Source: Methanocella arvoryzae MRE50
GTDB taxonomy: Archaea; Halobacteriota; Methanocellia; Methanocellales; Methanocellaceae
Direction: 5' to 3'
NCBI RefSeq assembly: GCF_000063445.1
Contig: NC_009464.1
Location: 806,001 to 870,000, forward strand
Length of the DNA: 64,000 nucleotides
A program made the position numbers and the translations under genes. Shown piece by piece: positions 25,096 through 32,948 of the stretch. Each line of letters starts with the position of its first letter. Positions within the stretch are counted from its first letter, which is position 1. The notes beneath the pieces were generated by a model that had not been told where the DNA came from, did no database searches, and saw only the letters and a program-made list of their open reading frames with translations.

Positions 25096-25449
25096 GTGAA
25101 AACAACAGCGCAGATCATGACGATGATAGCATTACTGATAGCACTGACAGCCCCTGTGGTGGCTCAGGCGTACCCGGGCTTCGGCACCGGAGCGTACCAG
25201 CAGCCTGCGACATGGGTTTCGAACTCTGGCATGGGCTGCCCGGGCTGTCCCGGCTGTCCCGATAATCCGATCAGGACACCGGGGGAGCCCGGCTGCTACG
25301 TTTATAATCCGGGTTACCCCGGCTACCTGGGCAGCCCGGGATACCAGGGATACCCAGGCTACCTTGGCTGCCCAGGATGCCCGGGATGCCCTGACTACAA
25401 TGCCACGCCCCGGAACCCTGAAGAGCCAGGCTGCCTGATCGTTCAGTAG
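25096..25449 (+). CDS. Secreted collagen-like, Cys- and Tyr-rich protein
   Basis: 117 residues with a GTG start. A Sec signal peptide (KTTAQIMTMIALLIALTAPVVAQA) ends at AQA. The mature part has Gly at every third residue over at least nine triplets (GYP GYL GSP GYQ GYP GYL GCP GCP GCP), and an earlier GMGCPGCPGCPDNP block, with CPGCPGCPD occurring twice. The triplets make a collagen-like helix possible, and the paired CPGCPGC blocks could cross-link chains by disulfides or bind metal. Both cysteine blocks are followed by similar text (GEPGCYV and EEPGCLI), so the protein seems to consist of two duplicated modules. No known family. Confidence 0.75.
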   Translation: MKTTAQIMTMIALLIALTAPVVAQAYPGFGTGAYQQPATWVSNSGMGCPGCPGCPDNPIRTPGEPGCYVYNPGYPGYLGSPGYQGYPGYLGCPGCPGCPDYNATPRNPEEPGCLIVQ

Positions 25450-25518
25450 CGGGAATGCCGATCGTGACGCGGGCGGACAAAAGTAACGTATTTATCCGCC
25501 AGCGCCGAGATTGATCAC

Positions 25519-26403
25519 GTGGACAGCCTGACACATGCCCTCGCTATAACAGTCGTTTTTACCGCTGCTGGCCGGCCAGAGCTTGTCCCTTTTGCAGTCC
25601 TGGGAGCAGTCGTCCTGGACATAGACGTAGTATTCCACAGGTTTTCCGACAGGGATCCGCGACTGTATATCTTCACCCATGGCGGGATTACCCACAGCAT
25701 AGCCGGGGCTGTTGCGACCTCGGTCCTGTTCGCCGTGATCGGGCTTATCGTTGTCACCATGGCGCTGCCGGCATACGGGCCTGTCAGCCCGATCCTTGCG
25801 ATTTTGGCCGCGATTGCAGGCGGTCTGTCGCACATAGTTCTGGACTATCTGGCGTACCCGGGCATACCTTTGCTATACCCGCTCAGCGATCATAAGTTTA
25901 CTCTGGGTATCATGGCGGGCCCCAGCATTTTTCTGACAGTGGCGAGCATAATATACCTGTTACTGATCGTGGCGGGCTTAGCCGACACCGGCCATCCATT
26001 GCCCTATGTACTGTTCTTTACAGCCGTCGTCCTGGCCAGCGTATCGCTCAAGGTGTACGTCGGCAGCCGCATCGACGGTAAAACGATACCGGGGCTCATA
26101 CCGATCGACTGGCTGGCAGTTACCGAGACTCCGGATACGGTCAGAGTGATAAAGTACAGCCTGCTCAGGGGACCGGGGGAGAACATAGTGTTCGAGAAAT
26201 GCAGAGGGCAGCCTGCCGGCAGGCAGCAAGACATGGAGAGCCCTGAGCTAAAGCGCCTGCGCTATCATTCGTATGCGGTTACAGAGGAACACGACGGGGA
26301 CAAGGTCAGGTACATCGATCCGCTGCGGGAACACGGATACCTCTGGTATCCCCCCTATTACAAAAGCGTCCGGGTGCCCGTGAAAAAGGAAAGCGGCCGG
26401 TAA
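25519..26403 (+). CDS. YdjM/DUF457-type membrane-bound metal-dependent hydrolase
   Basis: 294 residues with a GTG start. Hallmarks are MDSLTHALAITVV at the N-terminus, LDIDVVFHRF, FTHGGITHSIAGA and LSHIVLDYLAYPG, a His/Asp-rich set spread over membrane helices, as in the DUF457 (YdjM) family. Several transmembrane segments fill the first 190 residues; the last ~100 are soluble and unusual for the family, so this is a longer form. Substrate unknown. It is 70 bases after the collagen-like gene on the same strand. Confidence 0.8.
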   Translation: MDSLTHALAITVVFTAAGRPELVPFAVLGAVVLDIDVVFHRFSDRDPRLYIFTHGGITHSIAGAVATSVLFAVIGLIVVTMALPAYGPVSPILAILAAIAGGLSHIVLDYLAYPGIPLLYPLSDHKFTLGIMAGPSIFLTVASIIYLLLIVAGLADTGHPLPYVLFFTAVVLASVSLKVYVGSRIDGKTIPGLIPIDWLAVTETPDTVRVIKYSLLRGPGENIVFEKCRGQPAGRQQDMESPELKRLRYHSYAVTEEHDGDKVRYIDPLREHGYLWYPPYYKSVRVPVKKESGR

Positions 26404-26576
26404 TGCGGACAACTCCGAACGCGGGTGACGTTATTGCTGACTGACGCCGTACTCGTCGATCGGGGATGATTATTACGAAGCTTAACACACTACACGGATG
26501 GATTTTACCTTTTACCTGTAGCATGGTCCAGATCGCGCCGCAGGAACCCCCCGGCAGGTTCGGAAAGGAGTCGGTG

Positions 26577-27155
26577 ATGACCTCGCCGACAGAGATGCTG
26601 TCGAGAGATCACGCCCTGATGGAACGGCTGATGATCTCCATCGAGAGCATGATCGCCAGTATCGCCAACGGCGCAAGCATGGACTTGCGACCCCTCAACC
26701 GGGCCGCCCTGCTCATGAAAAAGCTGGGCGCGGAACACCATATGTCAGACGAGGAAAGGCTGATCTTTCCCAGGATAGAGACTTCCGGTCGTCACGAAGA
26801 CCTGCTGAAAACACTGAGGCTGCAGCATGACAGAGGAAGGGCCATCATCGACAGGATCATCGATACGACGCAGGCGGGAGGAGTGGATACAGTCGGCGAG
26901 ATGAACGAGATAGTGAGGCTGTGCATGTCATTTATCGTCATGTACAGGTCGCACGCTGCGATCGAAGAGACAGTCCTGTTCCCGGCGCTGTACGACTTCG
27001 CGTCCAGCGACGAGATCATGAACATCCAGGCGATCATGCGCGGGGAAGAAGAAGGGCTGATGAGAGACCAGAGGTTCCGGAATATGATGGACAGCCTGGC
27101 CGCCATCGAAGCCGTCGCCGGGACCTCGGATATCAGCCGGTTCACCCCAGAGTGA
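26577..27155 (+). CDS. Hemerythrin-like (HHE) di-iron protein
   Basis: About 192 residues. The four-helix bundle ligands are visible: RDHALMERL (His), EHHMSDEERLIF (HxxxE), LQHDRGRAI (His) and RSHAAIEETVLF (HxxxE). Such proteins bind oxygen, nitric oxide or store iron. I start at MTSPTEML because AGGAG lies 6-10 bases upstream; the longer frame has a poorly coding leader. It stands alone between a hydrolase gene and the convergent SemiSWEET gene. Confidence 0.88.
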   Translation: MTSPTEMLSRDHALMERLMISIESMIASIANGASMDLRPLNRAALLMKKLGAEHHMSDEERLIFPRIETSGRHEDLLKTLRLQHDRGRAIIDRIIDTTQAGGVDTVGEMNEIVRLCMSFIVMYRSHAAIEETVLFPALYDFASSDEIMNIQAIMRGEEEGLMRDQRFRNMMDSLAAIEAVAGTSDISRFTPE

Positions 27156-27196
27156 GCAGATAAAAAGGGTGCACGCTGTGCTGCGCATTATAAAAG

Positions 27197-27451
27197 CTAC
27201 GGATAAACCCGTTTCAGCCCCAGTATGATGAGACATAAGCTCAGGCTCAGCGGATTCCAGAGGATGATGATAATGTCCGAGCGGAGGATGCCATAGATTA
27301 GCCAGAGCAGCATGCCACAGCCCATGAAGAGGAAGAAAAGAGTGGAGATGTCTCCTGCGGATTTCGTCTTGAGAATCTTGAGGATCTGGGGTATAGTGCT
27401 GCCGGTAGTCAGCGCACCTGCGGCCAGCCCCAGTATGATCACGGAATCCAT
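27197..27451 (-). CDS. SemiSWEET-type (MtN3/PQ-loop) sugar transporter
   Basis: 84-residue three-helix protein. The first helix carries GALTTGSTIPQILKILKTKS, the PQ-loop signature of SemiSWEETs, followed by TLFFLFMGCGMLLWLIYGIL and a third helix with NPLSLSLCLIILGL. These half-transporters work as dimers for facilitated sugar passage. I start at MDSVIILGL, eight codons inside the open frame. Length fits the bacterial and archaeal family well. Confidence 0.9.
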   Translation of the reverse strand: MDSVIILGLAAGALTTGSTIPQILKILKTKSAGDISTLFFLFMGCGMLLWLIYGILRSDIIIILWNPLSLSLCLIILGLKRVYP

Positions 27452-27561
27452 TGCCCGGGAAAAAGCCCGCTGCAAGTAGAAATAGTTTATCTTTCGCTTA
27501 ATCCGCGTGTTAAAATATAAAAAAAGCAGGAGACTCAGGGCTTCCTGCCCGGGAAGCGGTT

Positions 27562-28062
27562 TTACGCTTCCTTGTAAGGCATGTACCGGGCTCCGATGGC
27601 CTCGAATTCCCGGGATATGACGAAGGACATCATCTCTCTGATCGTGCAGAAGGTAAGTTCCTTCGGAAGCTGCAGCTCCTTAAGAGCGTACACGTAGTTG
27701 ACATGGAAGACATGGACAGTTGCGCAGGCATCCCTGATCAGCGCGTTCTTGTCGCCATCGCAGGTTCTCTTCCAGGCCTTGAACTCCCTGTCCCCGCTGA
27801 ACAGAGCCCTTGCTTTAGCACCGGTGTACTCGACTCCGTCCTTTTTGATGTGAAGCTGCTCGCCGTCGACGACGACTTTGACGATCCTGTTCGTGCCGAT
27901 CTGATATTCGAGAATGTCGCCGTCGTAGAACAGCGTCCGGTTGTGGTCGGCCAGGTACTCTTCGGTCAGCGGGCAGATGATGCTGGTATAGCCTTTGATG
28001 TCCATGAGGTCGTCCAGAAACTCTTTGACGGTCATGTCTTTGATGCCGAGCTCTTCAATCAT
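27562..28062 (-). CDS. Conserved-looking 166-residue protein, unknown
   Basis: Soluble protein beginning MIEELGIKDMTVKEFLDDLM and ending ARYMPYKEA. A beta-rich middle (TLFYDGDILEYQIGTNRIVKV) precedes helices with single Cys residues (CDGDK, RDACATVHV, FCTIREM). No family recognised. Downstream on its strand, bases 27525-27560 hold A-runs and a GC hairpin (gcttcctgcccgggaagc) that could end transcription. Codon use is typical of the window. Confidence 0.65.
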   Translation of the reverse strand: MIEELGIKDMTVKEFLDDLMDIKGYTSIICPLTEEYLADHNRTLFYDGDILEYQIGTNRIVKVVVDGEQLHIKKDGVEYTGAKARALFSGDREFKAWKRTCDGDKNALIRDACATVHVFHVNYVYALKELQLPKELTFCTIREMMSFVISREFEAIGARYMPYKEA

Positions 28063-28253
28063 TCCCTGATATCTCCACTAGTTTTAGTAGTATTACACCC
28101 TCTCCGCTTATAACAATTACCATTGCGGAGGAACCTCCGTAAACTTAACGGGGTTTATTTTCTGCGTCCGGGGAGGGGCGGAGTTCCATCCGTACGATAA
28201 CCCTAAATATAATCAAGACGTATCGCGTGTTTTACCAGTTACTGTGAGAAACG

Positions 28254-29201
28254 ATGAGTAGCAGTATAGAGGAGCTGAACAGAGAGAAAACGAGCATCGC
28301 CCGCCTGTCGATAGTGTCTAACCTGTCGCTGGTCATCCTCAAGCTGATCGTGGGCGTCATGATCGGCTCGGTGAGCGTGATCTCTGAGGCCATTCACTCG
28401 GGCATAGACCTCGTCGCTGCGGTTATCGCCTATTTTTCCGTCCGCACATCGAGCAAGCCGCCGGACCACGAGCACGCGTTCGGCCACGGCAAGCTGGAGA
28501 ACATTTCCGGCACCATCGAGGCTTTGCTGATCTTCGTCGCGGCAGGCTTCATCATCTACGAGGCATACGAGAAGATCCTTCATGGAGTTGTCCTCGAGGA
28601 CGTCAGCCTGGGCATTGCAGTCATGCTCTTATCGGCCATCGTGAACCTCTACGTTTCCCAGAGGCTGATGAAAACGGCGAAGCGCACCGAAAGCATAGCT
28701 CTGGAGGCAGACGCCTGGCACCTGCGGACTGACGTGCTGACCTCGCTGGGCATCTTCGCCGGGCTGGTCGCGATCAAGCTGACAGGCATCACTATACTTG
28801 ACCCGATCTTCGCCATCCTCGTGGCGGTCTTCATCCTTAAAGCAGCGGTAGAGCTGATCGTCAGGTCGGTCAAAGACCTGATGGACGTCAAGCTTCCTGA
28901 GGAAGAGGAAAACGAGATCTGCCAGATCATCGAGGACCACTCGCAACAGTATGCGGGCTTCCACAAGCTCCGGACAAGAAAATCTGGCTCGGACAGGTTT
29001 ATCGACCTGCACCTCGTCGTCTCCAAAGAGCTGACCATCGAACAGGCCCACTGCCTGGCGACCCACATCGAAAAGGACATCAAGGACAGGTTCCCCCGGG
29101 CCAGCATCATCATCCATACTGAGCCCTGCAAGGACGGGGACGAGTGTAAGAAGTGCAGGGTGCGGGAATGTAGTAAATATCAGTTTAGGGAAGAAGAGTA
29201 G
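28254..29201 (+). CDS. Cation diffusion facilitator (CDF) metal exporter
   Basis: 315-residue CDF transporter, moving Zn, Fe, Mn or Co against proton flux. Six membrane helices occupy residues 20-210, with site-A motifs SEAIHSGIDLVA in helix 2 and EADAWHLRTDVLTS in helix 5. The cytoplasmic dimer domain follows (about 215-290, with KLRTRKSGSDRFIDLHLVV), then a Cys tail EPCKDGDECKKCRVRECSK with five cysteines that may sense metal. A double-hairpin repeat follows about 58 bases after the stop. Metal specificity cannot be read safely. Confidence 0.93.
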   Translation: MSSSIEELNREKTSIARLSIVSNLSLVILKLIVGVMIGSVSVISEAIHSGIDLVAAVIAYFSVRTSSKPPDHEHAFGHGKLENISGTIEALLIFVAAGFIIYEAYEKILHGVVLEDVSLGIAVMLLSAIVNLYVSQRLMKTAKRTESIALEADAWHLRTDVLTSLGIFAGLVAIKLTGITILDPIFAILVAVFILKAAVELIVRSVKDLMDVKLPEEEENEICQIIEDHSQQYAGFHKLRTRKSGSDRFIDLHLVVSKELTIEQAHCLATHIEKDIKDRFPRASIIIHTEPCKDGDECKKCRVRECSKYQFREEE

Positions 29202-29258
29202 TACGATAGTACAAGTTGTCAATCACAGGAAAACCTTTTGAAAAAGTTGTTAAGGATT

Positions 29259-29395
29259 GGTGTTAGGGGGGCTTTTTGTAAAAAGCCCCCCTCGCCACCC
29301 CCTCAAAAACATCGCTTTAAAAGTGCCCTTTCAGGGCTTTTTCGGGTGTCGAGACCCAGGGGACTTTTGTAAAAGTCCCCGGGAGCCCCTCAAAA
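29259..29395 (-). repeat. Double-hairpin dispersed element, copy A
   Basis: Two strong stem-loops about 80 bases apart: a 12-bp stem GGGGGGCTTTTT/AAAAAGCCCCCC (29266-29291, 2-base loop) and a 10-bp stem GGGGACTTTT/AAAAGTCCCC (29359-29380, 2-base loop). Between them lie a conserved TCTCGACACCC and CGATGTTTTTGAGGGGG (read on this strand). The reverse complement aligns end to end with copy B at 40633-40776. It sits between the CDF gene and tRNA-Val. Confidence 0.8.
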
Positions 29396-29403
29396 CAAAC
29401 TAG

Positions 29404-29477
29404 TGGGCCCGAAGGGATTCGAACCCCTGACCTCCGCCGTGTGAAGGCGACGTCATAGCCAGCTAGACCACAGGCCC
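29404..29477 (-). tRNA. tRNA-Val (CAC)
   Basis: Read on this strand, the acceptor stem GGGCCTG pairs with CGGGCCC and the discriminator base is A. The D arm GTC/GAC, anticodon arm TCGCC-TTCACAC-GGCGG with anticodon CAC, and T arm AGGGG-TTCGAAT-CCCTT are all complete; 74 bases, no intron. CCA is not encoded (the genome reads CTA after the discriminator). Confidence 0.97.
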
Positions 29478-29571
29478 CATCAATAATTGCAGCATTACAC
29501 TACCTTTCATCTCTTATAAAATTATCGGCCGAAAACTGCCAGCAGAAAAATAATGGTGAAGTCAGCCGCCC

Positions 29572-29847
29572 TTACAGGGGTATTCCTTTCTCTTTCCTCA
29601 GGAAGTCTATGCCATGCTCTTTGATGTGTACCTCCAGGTCTCTGGCTTTCCCTTCACTCATTTCCCGCTTTTCGATGGCGACGAGGTCTTTCTGCTCGAG
29701 CGTCTCGCAGGCTGCGATCACGTCCTGGACAGGCTTATCTATGTTATTGGCTATCTCACTCGCCTTCACGCCGTCGAACCTGTTGTGGTGCAGCGAGGAC
29801 TTCAGGTACATCATAACTTCTCTTTCGGCTCCTGATATGGTGGTCAT
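29572..29847 (-). CDS. Small winged-helix DNA-binding protein
   Basis: 91 residues: AEREVMMYLKSSLHHNRFDG, then a helix-turn-helix VKASEIANNIDKPVQDVIAACETLEQKDLV and a wing-like AIEKREMSEGKARDLEVHI. The spacing resembles MarR/TrmB-like archaeal regulators reduced to the DNA-binding core. Targets are unknown. It lies downstream of tRNA-Val in the opposite sense to most neighbours and has an AT-rich promoter region (aatattattttaac) immediately upstream. Confidence 0.72.
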   Translation of the reverse strand: MTTISGAEREVMMYLKSSLHHNRFDGVKASEIANNIDKPVQDVIAACETLEQKDLVAIEKREMSEGKARDLEVHIKEHGIDFLRKEKGIPL

Positions 29848-30032
29848 AGAGATTCTCCATACAATATTATTTTAACAAAAATTAAATACTTGCTAGTGGA
29901 CAGGCGGATATATGCCAGGCCGGGCGCTTTTATCGCAAGGAGTTCTGTGGAAGTTAATTTCACAAACGGCGTAAAAACGCTTATGGCTGCCGATCGCCAG
30001 CATCATAAGCTGAGACGTTCGGCGGTGGGGAA

Positions 30033-30137
30033 ATGACCTGGCGAGATGAGATATTGACTTCATATGCTCCAGCAAACGGCCTGCCCGAATGGATCAGCCC
30101 CGGCCTGACGATCTACAATCACATGGCCTGTGAGTGA
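30033..30137 (+). CDS. Possible 34-residue microprotein
   Basis: MTWRDEILTSYAPANGLPEW and fourteen further residues, lying in an otherwise empty 490-base gap (29848-30338). GGTGGGG sits just before the ATG, and the codons show the window's G/C third-position preference (GGC, CTG, CCC, ATC, AAC). No cysteine or membrane motif. It could equally be a remnant of a decayed gene. A separate TATA-like TCTTTATATATCC at 30178-30190 lies downstream with no recognisable gene directly after it, so the gap may also encode a small RNA. Confidence 0.25.
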   Translation: MTWRDEILTSYAPANGLPEWISPGLTIYNHMACE

Positions 30138-30338
30138 TCGGCGCCGATAGACGCTTCCACGTCCATCTATTCTCAACATCTTTATATATCCAGAAGCTTC
30201 ATAGTGTACTGCCTGCGCGACCCGGCACTTTCTAAACAGCGATCATGGCCACGTGCGTGGTACGTTCGATGGCGACAGGGGAAAATATATATTAATTCCT
30301 CCGGATGTCGTTGCAAGCGAATTTATAAGGTCATTATC

Positions 30339-32447
30339 ATGAGTACTGAATGTCCGACATGCCAGGGAAAGGGCCATGTCATCAAAGGAGAGCAGACCTG
30401 TCCTGCCTGCGGCGGCCAGGGCAAGGTCAAGAGCATGAACCTCTTGCAGATGTCCGAGAAGGACCTCAAGGGCATGCTCGGCGGCTTCTGCCCCAAGTGC
30501 AAGGGAAGCGGCAAATGGCAGGAGAGAGAGAAGTGCAAGGACTGCGGAGGCACAGGCAAGCTGGCAGACTGCGACATCTGCGGCAAGCCCGCCCTGCCCG
30601 GCCTGACCGTTTGCGAGAACTGTAAAGGCATCCACCCGGTCTACAAGCTTACACCGGCATGCGACGTATCGGACCTGGAGGTCGGCAAGGCATACTTCGG
30701 CAAAGTGGCCAACCTGGCCGACTTCGGCGTTTTTGTGAACCTGAACGACCAGACAAAAGGTCTCATCCACTCCAGCAACGTTCACAGGCCATATGTGCCT
30801 GGCGACGATGTCATCGTCAAGATCAACTCGATCAAGCCGAACGGCAACTTTGACTTGCTGCCCCACAAGGTGACTTCTTTCCAGGTGGTTGAGGTGGAGA
30901 AGAACCTCCCGAGGACTAAGTCTTCGAACATTGTTAAGTTCATCAACAAGCTGGTCAGCATCAGCGGCGAAATCGTCCAGGTCAAGCAGACCAGCGGGCC
31001 CACGATCTTCACAGTTGCAGACGAGGAGGGCTCAGTCTCGTGTGCCGCGTTCGTCGAAGCCGGCCAGAGAGCGTTCCCGGACGTCGGCCTCGAGGATATG
31101 GTCAAGGTCACCGGCGAGATCACGAAGAGGAACAACGGCCTGCAGCTTGAAGTCCTGGACATGAAAAAGCTGTCGGACGGGGATGCGGCGCAGGTCAGGA
31201 AAGTCATAGAGGATGCTATAGAGGCGCGCGCTGCTCCGCACCACGTGGAATTCCTCGTGCAGAGCGAGGTGCTGGAGAAGCTCAGGCCCCAGATGGAGAA
31301 AGTCGCCCTTCGCATAAGGAAAGCAATCCTCAAGTCGGAGCCGATCATCATCAGGCACCACGCGGACGCCGACGGCATCTGCGCAGGCGTAGCAATAGAG
31401 CGGGCCTGCCTGCCCTTAATCAGAGCACAGGGAGACGCTGATGCTGAGCACCACTTCTTCTCCCGATCGCCTTCGAAGGCGCCGTTCTACGAGCTGGAAG
31501 ACGTGAACAAGGACCTGGTCATGGCCCTGGAAGACAACCAGCGGTTCGGCCAGCGCATGCCGCTGATTGTACTGATGGACAACGGCTCGACGGAAGAGGA
31601 CATCGATGCCTACAGGTACACTAAAGTCTACGATATCGACCTGCTGGTCGTGGATCATCACCACCCGGACACGATCGTCGACCCTTATTTAAAAGGCCAC
31701 GTCAACCCGTACCACGCCGGCGGAGACTTCGGCATCACCGCAGGCATGCTCGGCACCGAACTCGCGAGGATGATCAACCCGGACGTCACCGAGGAGATCA
31801 AGCACCTCGCAGCGGTGGCAGCGGTAGGCGACAGGTCGGAGGCCCCGGAGAGAGCGAAGTACCTGGAGCTGGTCAAGGATAAATACTCGGAGGACGAGCT
31901 GAAAAAGATCGCTTTAGCCCTGGACTTCGAGCAGTTCTGGCTAAGGTACAACGATGGCAGAGGCATCGTCAACGACATCCTCAACTTCGGCAGCGCAAAG
32001 CGCCACAGAGAGCTGGTAGATCTGCTCGACGAGCACGCCAACAGGATGATCAACGAGCAGATGGATGCCTCTTTGCCTCACGTGAAAGTCATAAACCTGC
32101 CCAACGGCGCCCTGCTGCACGCCATAGACGTAGAGCTGTTCGCCCACAGGTTCACCTTCCCGCCCCCGGGCAAGATGACCGGCGAGATCCACGATCGCAT
32201 GTGTAAGAAGAACGAAGGCAAGCCTGTCATCACCCTGGGCTTCGGGCCCGACTTTGCAGTACTCCGCAGCCGTGGCGTCCTGATGAACATCCCGAGGATG
32301 GTCAGGGAACTCCGCGAGGAGATCAAGGGCGGCGGCGTCAACGGCGGCGGCCACCTCGTGGTCGGCTCGATCAAGTTCGTCGAGGGCATGAGAAAGGAAG
32401 TCCTCGAGAAGATGATCCAGAAGATCGGGCAGGACCCGCTGGGCTAA
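30339..32447 (+). CDS. Archaeal RecJ-like DHH phosphoesterase with DnaJ-type zinc finger (COG1107)
   Basis: 702 residues in four parts: a DnaJ-type zinc finger with repeated CxxCxGxG motifs (CPTCQGKGH, CPACGGQGK, CPKCKGSGK, CKDCGGTGK; about 4-75), an S1-type RNA-binding domain (about 105-170), an OB-fold domain (about 190-270), and a DHH/DHHA1 catalytic region with HHADADGICAG, VVDHHHPD and GGGVNGGGH. The manganese-binding residues look intact, so it should be a nuclease or phosphodiesterase. I start at MSTECPTCQG; the longer frame has non-coding character and a TATA-like AAATATATATT lies about 50 bases before this ATG. Cellular role unresolved. Confidence 0.92.
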   Translation: MSTECPTCQGKGHVIKGEQTCPACGGQGKVKSMNLLQMSEKDLKGMLGGFCPKCKGSGKWQEREKCKDCGGTGKLADCDICGKPALPGLTVCENCKGIHPVYKLTPACDVSDLEVGKAYFGKVANLADFGVFVNLNDQTKGLIHSSNVHRPYVPGDDVIVKINSIKPNGNFDLLPHKVTSFQVVEVEKNLPRTKSSNIVKFINKLVSISGEIVQVKQTSGPTIFTVADEEGSVSCAAFVEAGQRAFPDVGLEDMVKVTGEITKRNNGLQLEVLDMKKLSDGDAAQVRKVIEDAIEARAAPHHVEFLVQSEVLEKLRPQMEKVALRIRKAILKSEPIIIRHHADADGICAGVAIERACLPLIRAQGDADAEHHFFSRSPSKAPFYELEDVNKDLVMALEDNQRFGQRMPLIVLMDNGSTEEDIDAYRYTKVYDIDLLVVDHHHPDTIVDPYLKGHVNPYHAGGDFGITAGMLGTELARMINPDVTEEIKHLAAVAAVGDRSEAPERAKYLELVKDKYSEDELKKIALALDFEQFWLRYNDGRGIVNDILNFGSAKRHRELVDLLDEHANRMINEQMDASLPHVKVINLPNGALLHAIDVELFAHRFTFPPPGKMTGEIHDRMCKKNEGKPVITLGFGPDFAVLRSRGVLMNIPRMVRELREEIKGGGVNGGGHLVVGSIKFVEGMRKEVLEKMIQKIGQDPLG

Positions 32448-32579
32448 CAAGAGAAAAGGATCGCGAATCGTTCGTGCCGGGGGCACAAGTATCGTATCCC
32501 TGGCACCACAAATCATTTTTCAAACAAAAAAGCGGTGCTGTGCGTTTTCTTGTTGTTTCTGGGTGGTGAGATAGCAATA

Positions 32580-32841
32580 CGAACGCTGCGCTGTGCAAAA
32601 CCACACAGATTTCACAGATTGAAACAGAATCCACAGATTTCTACTCGATTGCACAGATGATGCTCGATTCCACAGATAATAAAAAATATTCTGATAGAGT
32701 GCTCATTTGATGACTATCTGCGTTCGATATTAGCTTTTTCCTTCTGTGATATCGAGTAGTAATCTGTGGATTCTGCAGAGGAATCTGTGGAATCAATCGG
32801 AATCTGTGGCATCTGTGAGGATTGGCACAGCGCAGCGTTCG
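32580..32841. repeat. 262-bp element with perfect 17-bp terminal inverted repeats, built from CACAGATT units
   Basis: The termini CGAACGCTGCGCTGTGC (32580-32596) and its exact complement (32825-32841) enclose two arms of degenerate CACAGATT units (about 32611-32677 and, complemented, 32738-32818) with an AT-rich centre. The whole could fold as one long hairpin. No coding sequence is visible and no target-site duplication is obvious, so mobility is only a possibility. The rest of the 500-base gap (32448-32948) shows nothing recognisable. Confidence 0.8.
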
Positions 32842-32948
32842 TCAACGTTCACGAACACAGAAACAACAGTATGCAATTATTCTGGTAATAGTAGATAGTG
32901 CAGCTTTCGTCCACTATCGCAGGCTCAGGGGCTTCAGCACGACAGGAT

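Noticed and set aside
29266-29380. Two ordinary terminators for the CDF gene
   Set aside because: The connecting sequence is shared with 40633-40776, so the pair is one dispersed element even if it also ends transcripts.
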